Origin: Polyangiaceae bacterium
GTDB taxonomy: Bacteria > Myxococcota_A > Polyangia > Polyangiales > Polyangiaceae
Length of the DNA stretch: 64,000 bases
Direction of reading: 5' to 3'
NCBI GenBank assembly: GCA_041389725.1
Contig: JAWKRG010000007.1
Coordinates: 434,001 to 498,000, forward strand
Shown: positions 61,266-64,000 of the stretch, piece after piece
How the letters are laid out: each line of letters starts with the position of its first letter
Position numbering within the stretch: position 1 is the first letter of the stretch
Position numbers and translations under genes: made by a program
The notes under the pieces: generated by a model
Seen by the model: only the letters and a program-made list of their open reading frames with translations
Told to the model about the DNA's origin: nothing
Database searches by the model: none

Positions 61266-61651
61266 ACGTGTTGGCCTGAGATGACACAACACAGGGAAGG
61301 AAGCTCGCAACCACCGCTGATCCCGCCGCAGTGGCACTGCCCTTGCTCGCAGGAACCGAGGCAAACGTGGCCCCCACAGCAGGAGAACTCGAGCTTCCCG
61401 GTCGGCTTGGTTCCACCGTCTTGGCAGACCCAGGCGTACTTCTCGTCGGCGGACATGCCAGCAGCGCCGCCTCCGCTACTCCCACCCGCATCCGCATCCG
61501 CGCCACCCGCGTCGAAAATACCACCACCTCCACCCGTCCCGGCCGCTCCGCCCAGACTGCCGCCCGGCTCGCGGGCTTCCCCGCCACAGCGCAGGACGCC
61601 AAGCAGCACGACAGCAGAAGCGAGCAAGAGTCGAGAACGTCGATCAGTCAT
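61229..61651 (-). CDS. Small Cys-rich lipoprotein, paralog B
   Basis: The ATG at 61651 (MTDRRSRLLLASAVVLLGVL) ends in a lipobox-like VLRC|GG. 140 residues. Gly-rich linker (about 30-65), then a Cys-rich domain: SCCGGHVCLGSCEQGQCHC, GCELPSLCCVIS, VCGGQGVC. The spacing matches paralog A. It overlaps the BNR-type gene by 8 bases and paralog A by 37. Likely a disulfide-rich surface ligand-binding module. Confidence 0.75.
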   Translation of the reverse strand: MTDRRSRLLLASAVVLLGVLRCGGEAREPGGSLGGAAGTGGGGGIFDAGGADADAGGSSGGGAAGMSADEKYAWVCQDGGTKPTGKLEFSCCGGHVCLGSCEQGQCHCGGISGGCELPSLCCVISGQHVCGGQGVCKPLG

Positions 61652-63272
61652 TCCACCCCCACGCCACGACATGGAGGTTTCTCGCCTGCCTCGGGTGGTG
61701 TGGTTCACAGCCGCGAGCCTCATCGCTCGAGTAGACCGCAACGTGCCGCCACGACTGATCAGGGTTCTGGACTGCAGCAAGCCCGAAATAGTCCCCCCAA
61801 TAGTCGGAGAACGGGTAGTTCGCAGGACAAACGGCCGGGTCGGGTCCGGGCAGCGGTTGAAAGCCAACAGTTGGAAACGCTGAAGCAGGTAGTGGACCAG
61901 ATAGTGTCGCAAGTGTCACCTGCGCGTGGGCGGTCGCAATCTCCGGGCGTGCGAACTCGTAGAACGCATAGCGCCAGTCAGCTCCCGATCCGTCTTGCGC
62001 CGCGCTCTTGTCCACAAACTCGATGTTGGGCTGGAGCTGCATGCCCGCCCGCAGGCCAGTGCCCCACGCATCGACATCTTCACATGAAATCCCCCCAGCC
62101 AGCGAAACCATGAAGCACCTGGTCACACCAACGTATGGGGAGAAGTCGGTCGGCCGAGAACGCGAGTACGCGAAAATGAATTCTCGAACCGAAAGATCAC
62201 CCAGGGCAAGCCGGTTGACAGCGAAGTCGCCTGACGAGGCGGATCGGAGAGCTTCTCCCGAAGCGACACCACTCGGAAGCTGGGCGAAAAGATCGACTCC
62301 AGAACTAACATCACCGACAAACTCGCATCCGGTGGTCGTCACGTGGCAGAGCTTGATGGTTCCGCCCGCCGAGGTGCCTGACATCCAAACCTCGCCACCC
62401 TGATCCCTGCGCAACTCGGGTCCATGGGAGGCATCCAACATCATTGCGTCCACCGGCAGGCGTTTCAAGAACGGCACGGGGACCCCGGTGTACACGAGTT
62501 CGTACAGAAGAATCTCGTCCGGCGTGAAGTCATCTGCGGCCACATACACCCGGTTACCTGCACCGATTGCAGTGGTCGTCTGGTCTGTACCGGTCAGCCC
62601 GATGTCAGGCTCGCGAGCACAGACCACTTCGTTGTCGAAGTTCACCCCTCCATCAAAGGAAAGCGCCACACAGATTGAGTCTACGATCCCCTGATCTTCT
62701 GGAGTGTCGAGGTCGGGCGGCCAACCGGAGAGCAGGTCCTCAGTGTCGGTGCCCAACGTGAGTGCGTCGAACGACGACGTGCTCACAGCCAGGCTTGCAT
62801 ACGCAACTAACGACGGGTTCGTGAAGCCTACGGCAAGCGCGGGATCGCTCCACAGGAGCGCGGTCGGTTCGCCGTGCACGAATTGAGGGTAGACCTTGCC
62901 GGGCGCCTGCCACGTGTAGCCGCCGTCTTGGCTAAACGAGTACCCCATGATGGAAGAGCCTCGCCTGAAGACCACGCCGTCCAGCGTTTGATCCGTGTAG
63001 AAGATGTCCAGCCCGCTCGAAGCGTTGTTGTTGAAGAAGAAGGGCCCGGTAAAGCGATGGCCGACAACAAGGTTGGTGCTGCCGGCAGGGGTGCGCGCGA
63101 CAACCAGATCGGTCTCGGCTTGCTCACCTGATTGATTCGGCTCCTGCGGGATCCCCAGAATCGGGGGGCTGGGTGGATCAGAAACGGAACAGCCACACAG
63201 TACAGCGCCGCTTGCGAGTACCACCACGACTCCTGCAAAGCCCTGCCTGCCTGCCAATCCCACACCGCTCAT
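61644..63272 (-). CDS. BNR-repeat (sialidase-like) lipoprotein
   Basis: The ATG at 63272 (MSGVGLAGRQG) has GGAGGTGG just upstream; the frame opens 10 codons earlier without support. 542 residues. Lipobox (AVLCGC|SV), then a beta-propeller: an Asp-box YSFSQDGGYTWQAPGK near 110, the related VALSFDGGVNFDNEV near 195, plus further propeller strands (VYVAADDFTPDEILLYELV). Asp-box propellers bind or cleave glycans, but catalytic Arg triad residues were not identified, so a binding role is as likely. Operon with the two Cys-rich lipoproteins by overlap. Confidence 0.82.
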   Translation of the reverse strand: MSGVGLAGRQGFAGVVVVLASGAVLCGCSVSDPPSPPILGIPQEPNQSGEQAETDLVVARTPAGSTNLVVGHRFTGPFFFNNNASSGLDIFYTDQTLDGVVFRRGSSIMGYSFSQDGGYTWQAPGKVYPQFVHGEPTALLWSDPALAVGFTNPSLVAYASLAVSTSSFDALTLGTDTEDLLSGWPPDLDTPEDQGIVDSICVALSFDGGVNFDNEVVCAREPDIGLTGTDQTTTAIGAGNRVYVAADDFTPDEILLYELVYTGVPVPFLKRLPVDAMMLDASHGPELRRDQGGEVWMSGTSAGGTIKLCHVTTTGCEFVGDVSSGVDLFAQLPSGVASGEALRSASSGDFAVNRLALGDLSVREFIFAYSRSRPTDFSPYVGVTRCFMVSLAGGISCEDVDAWGTGLRAGMQLQPNIEFVDKSAAQDGSGADWRYAFYEFARPEIATAHAQVTLATLSGPLPASAFPTVGFQPLPGPDPAVCPANYPFSDYWGDYFGLAAVQNPDQSWRHVAVYSSDEARGCEPHHPRQARNLHVVAWGWND

Positions 63273-63444
63273 GTCCACCTCCCGCAAGCGGAAGGATACC
63301 ACCTTCGAAGTTGGATGTATGGCGCGCCGGTGTACAGCGAGGGTTATTGTGAGCGGTTGCCCTACATTGGAAACCCTGCGCGAGGGTCTCGCCTAAAGTC
63401 GTGAGGTTCGTCACCGAAAGTCGGCCAGCGAATGTGGCCAACGT

Positions 63445-64000
63445 TCACCCCCGGAAGCGCGCGACGACGACACCGATTGAGGTGCCCACGAACGCAGTGA
63501 GCGCTACCAGCGTTGCCGTCGACGAGGCGGATGGCACCCCGACGCGGATGACCACGACCCCCATTTCCAGCGCAGTCACCGCCGCCGTCGCCACATAGGC
63601 CGAAATTACGTGCGCCGCACTCATTCCGGGCGGGGACACCCACCAAGGTCTTTGCGGCGCGCGCGGCTGGTGCGGGTGCTCTTGGTGCGCTAGCGGCGCG
63701 GTTCGGGTGGACGCTGGCGAAGCGTCCGGCGGTGGCTTTGCGGGCGGAGCTTCTGGCAGTGGCTTTGCCGGCGGAGGTTCCGCTGCTGCGGATTCATGCA
63801 GTTCCTCGGTCTTCACTCGCGCATCGCCTGCGCGCATCGATCCCGCCGGAGCGCCCGCTCGCCGGTCGCGCGAGGCGGGCACAGCCGCATCGGGAATCGT
63901 GTGCTCGCCGGGCTCAGCGTTGCCGCCGAGCAGCGCGGGCCCATTCGCAATCGGTGCTGCCAGGTCGATACCGGGGTCACGCCCCGCGCTGTGCGCCTGC
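63445..64000 (-). CDS. Pro-rich membrane protein (5' end outside window)
   Basis: The frame is open from the window edge to the stop at 63445 (about 185 codons). An internal GTG at 63882 exists, but the frame continues beyond it to 64000. The visible part is Ala/Pro/Asp-rich and soluble (PPAKPLPEAPPAKPPPDASPA), then one or two transmembrane helices at the C-terminus (VISAYVATAAVTALEMGVVVI, ATLVALTAFVGTSIGVVVA) ending RFRG. It could be the C-terminal part of a larger membrane protein or kinase. No catalytic domain is visible. Confidence 0.6.
   Translation of the reverse strand, partial: QAHSAGRDPGIDLAAPIANGPALLGGNAEPGEHTIPDAAVPASRDRRAGAPAGSMRAGDARVKTEELHESAAAEPPPAKPLPEAPPAKPPPDASPASTRTAPLAHQEHPHQPRAPQRPWWVSPPGMSAAHVISAYVATAAVTALEMGVVVIRVGVPSASSTATLVALTAFVGTSIGVVVARFRG

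Overview
The window looks like chromosomal DNA from a high-GC myxobacterium-type deltaproteobacterium (Polyangiales/Sorangium-like). This is inferred from G/C-rich third codon positions, two Hanks-type Ser/Thr kinases with Pro/Ala-rich or membrane-anchored tails, many Cys- or Gly-rich lipoproteins, PEGA and TPR proteins, an NtrC-type regulator and GTG/TTG starts. No rRNA, tRNA, IS element, CRISPR array or replication origin was recognised. Both window ends cut through genes.

Layout: 0-9.9 kb holds a cut-off lipoprotein gene, a zinc-ribbon Ser/Thr kinase with a long Pro-Ala spacer, a FecR-like secreted protein, a sigma-54 response regulator, a NamZ-type muramidase and a Pro-peptidase. 10.2-12.4 kb is a bufferin-type RiPP operon: a Cys-rich lipoprotein precursor, a DUF692/MNIO enzyme and a DUF2063 partner. 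12.4-15.7 kb is a three-gene envelope operon. At 15.9 kb a small CxxC protein sits behind a near-consensus Fur box. 16.3-23.0 kb is a c-di-AMP locus: folP-cdaA-ybbR is divergent from a PgpH-type phosphodiesterase that is coupled to an acyl-CoA dehydrogenase.

23.0-34.6 kb is the most striking part. Eight genes on the minus strand are joined by 4-base overlaps or a 4-base gap and lie behind one sigma-70-like promoter embedded in a palindrome. They encode an NrtR-like Nudix repressor, nicotinate phosphoribosyltransferase, a nicotinamidase-alcohol dehydrogenase fusion, an AsnB-type amidotransferase, a one-module NRPS-like adenylation-carrier-reductase protein, NadR, a methyltransferase and an HxD...H oxygenase. 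NAD salvage enzymes and natural-product enzymes are thus in one transcription unit, which suggests an undescribed NAD- or pyridine-linked biosynthetic pathway.

34.7-40.1 kb carries a DUF2330 protein, lipoproteins, SelO and a Sel1-repeat lipoprotein. 40.3-45.8 kb has three toxin-antitoxin-like modules interspersed with CreD and outer-membrane proteins. 45.9-49.8 kb is part of the aerobic benzoyl-CoA (box) pathway, boxR divergent from boxC-boxB. 50.4-54.8 kb looks accessory: DUF559, FRG and GIY-YIG proteins and a tandem paralogous pair. 55.0-64.0 kb is a block of secreted or surface proteins around a second Ser/Thr kinase: a Gly-rich repeat lipoprotein, a PEGA protein, paired Cys-rich lipoproteins and a BNR-type lipoprotein.

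Several regulators and antitoxins share one architecture: a good -35/-10 pair with an AT-rich palindrome over the -10 and almost no leader, consistent with autorepression.
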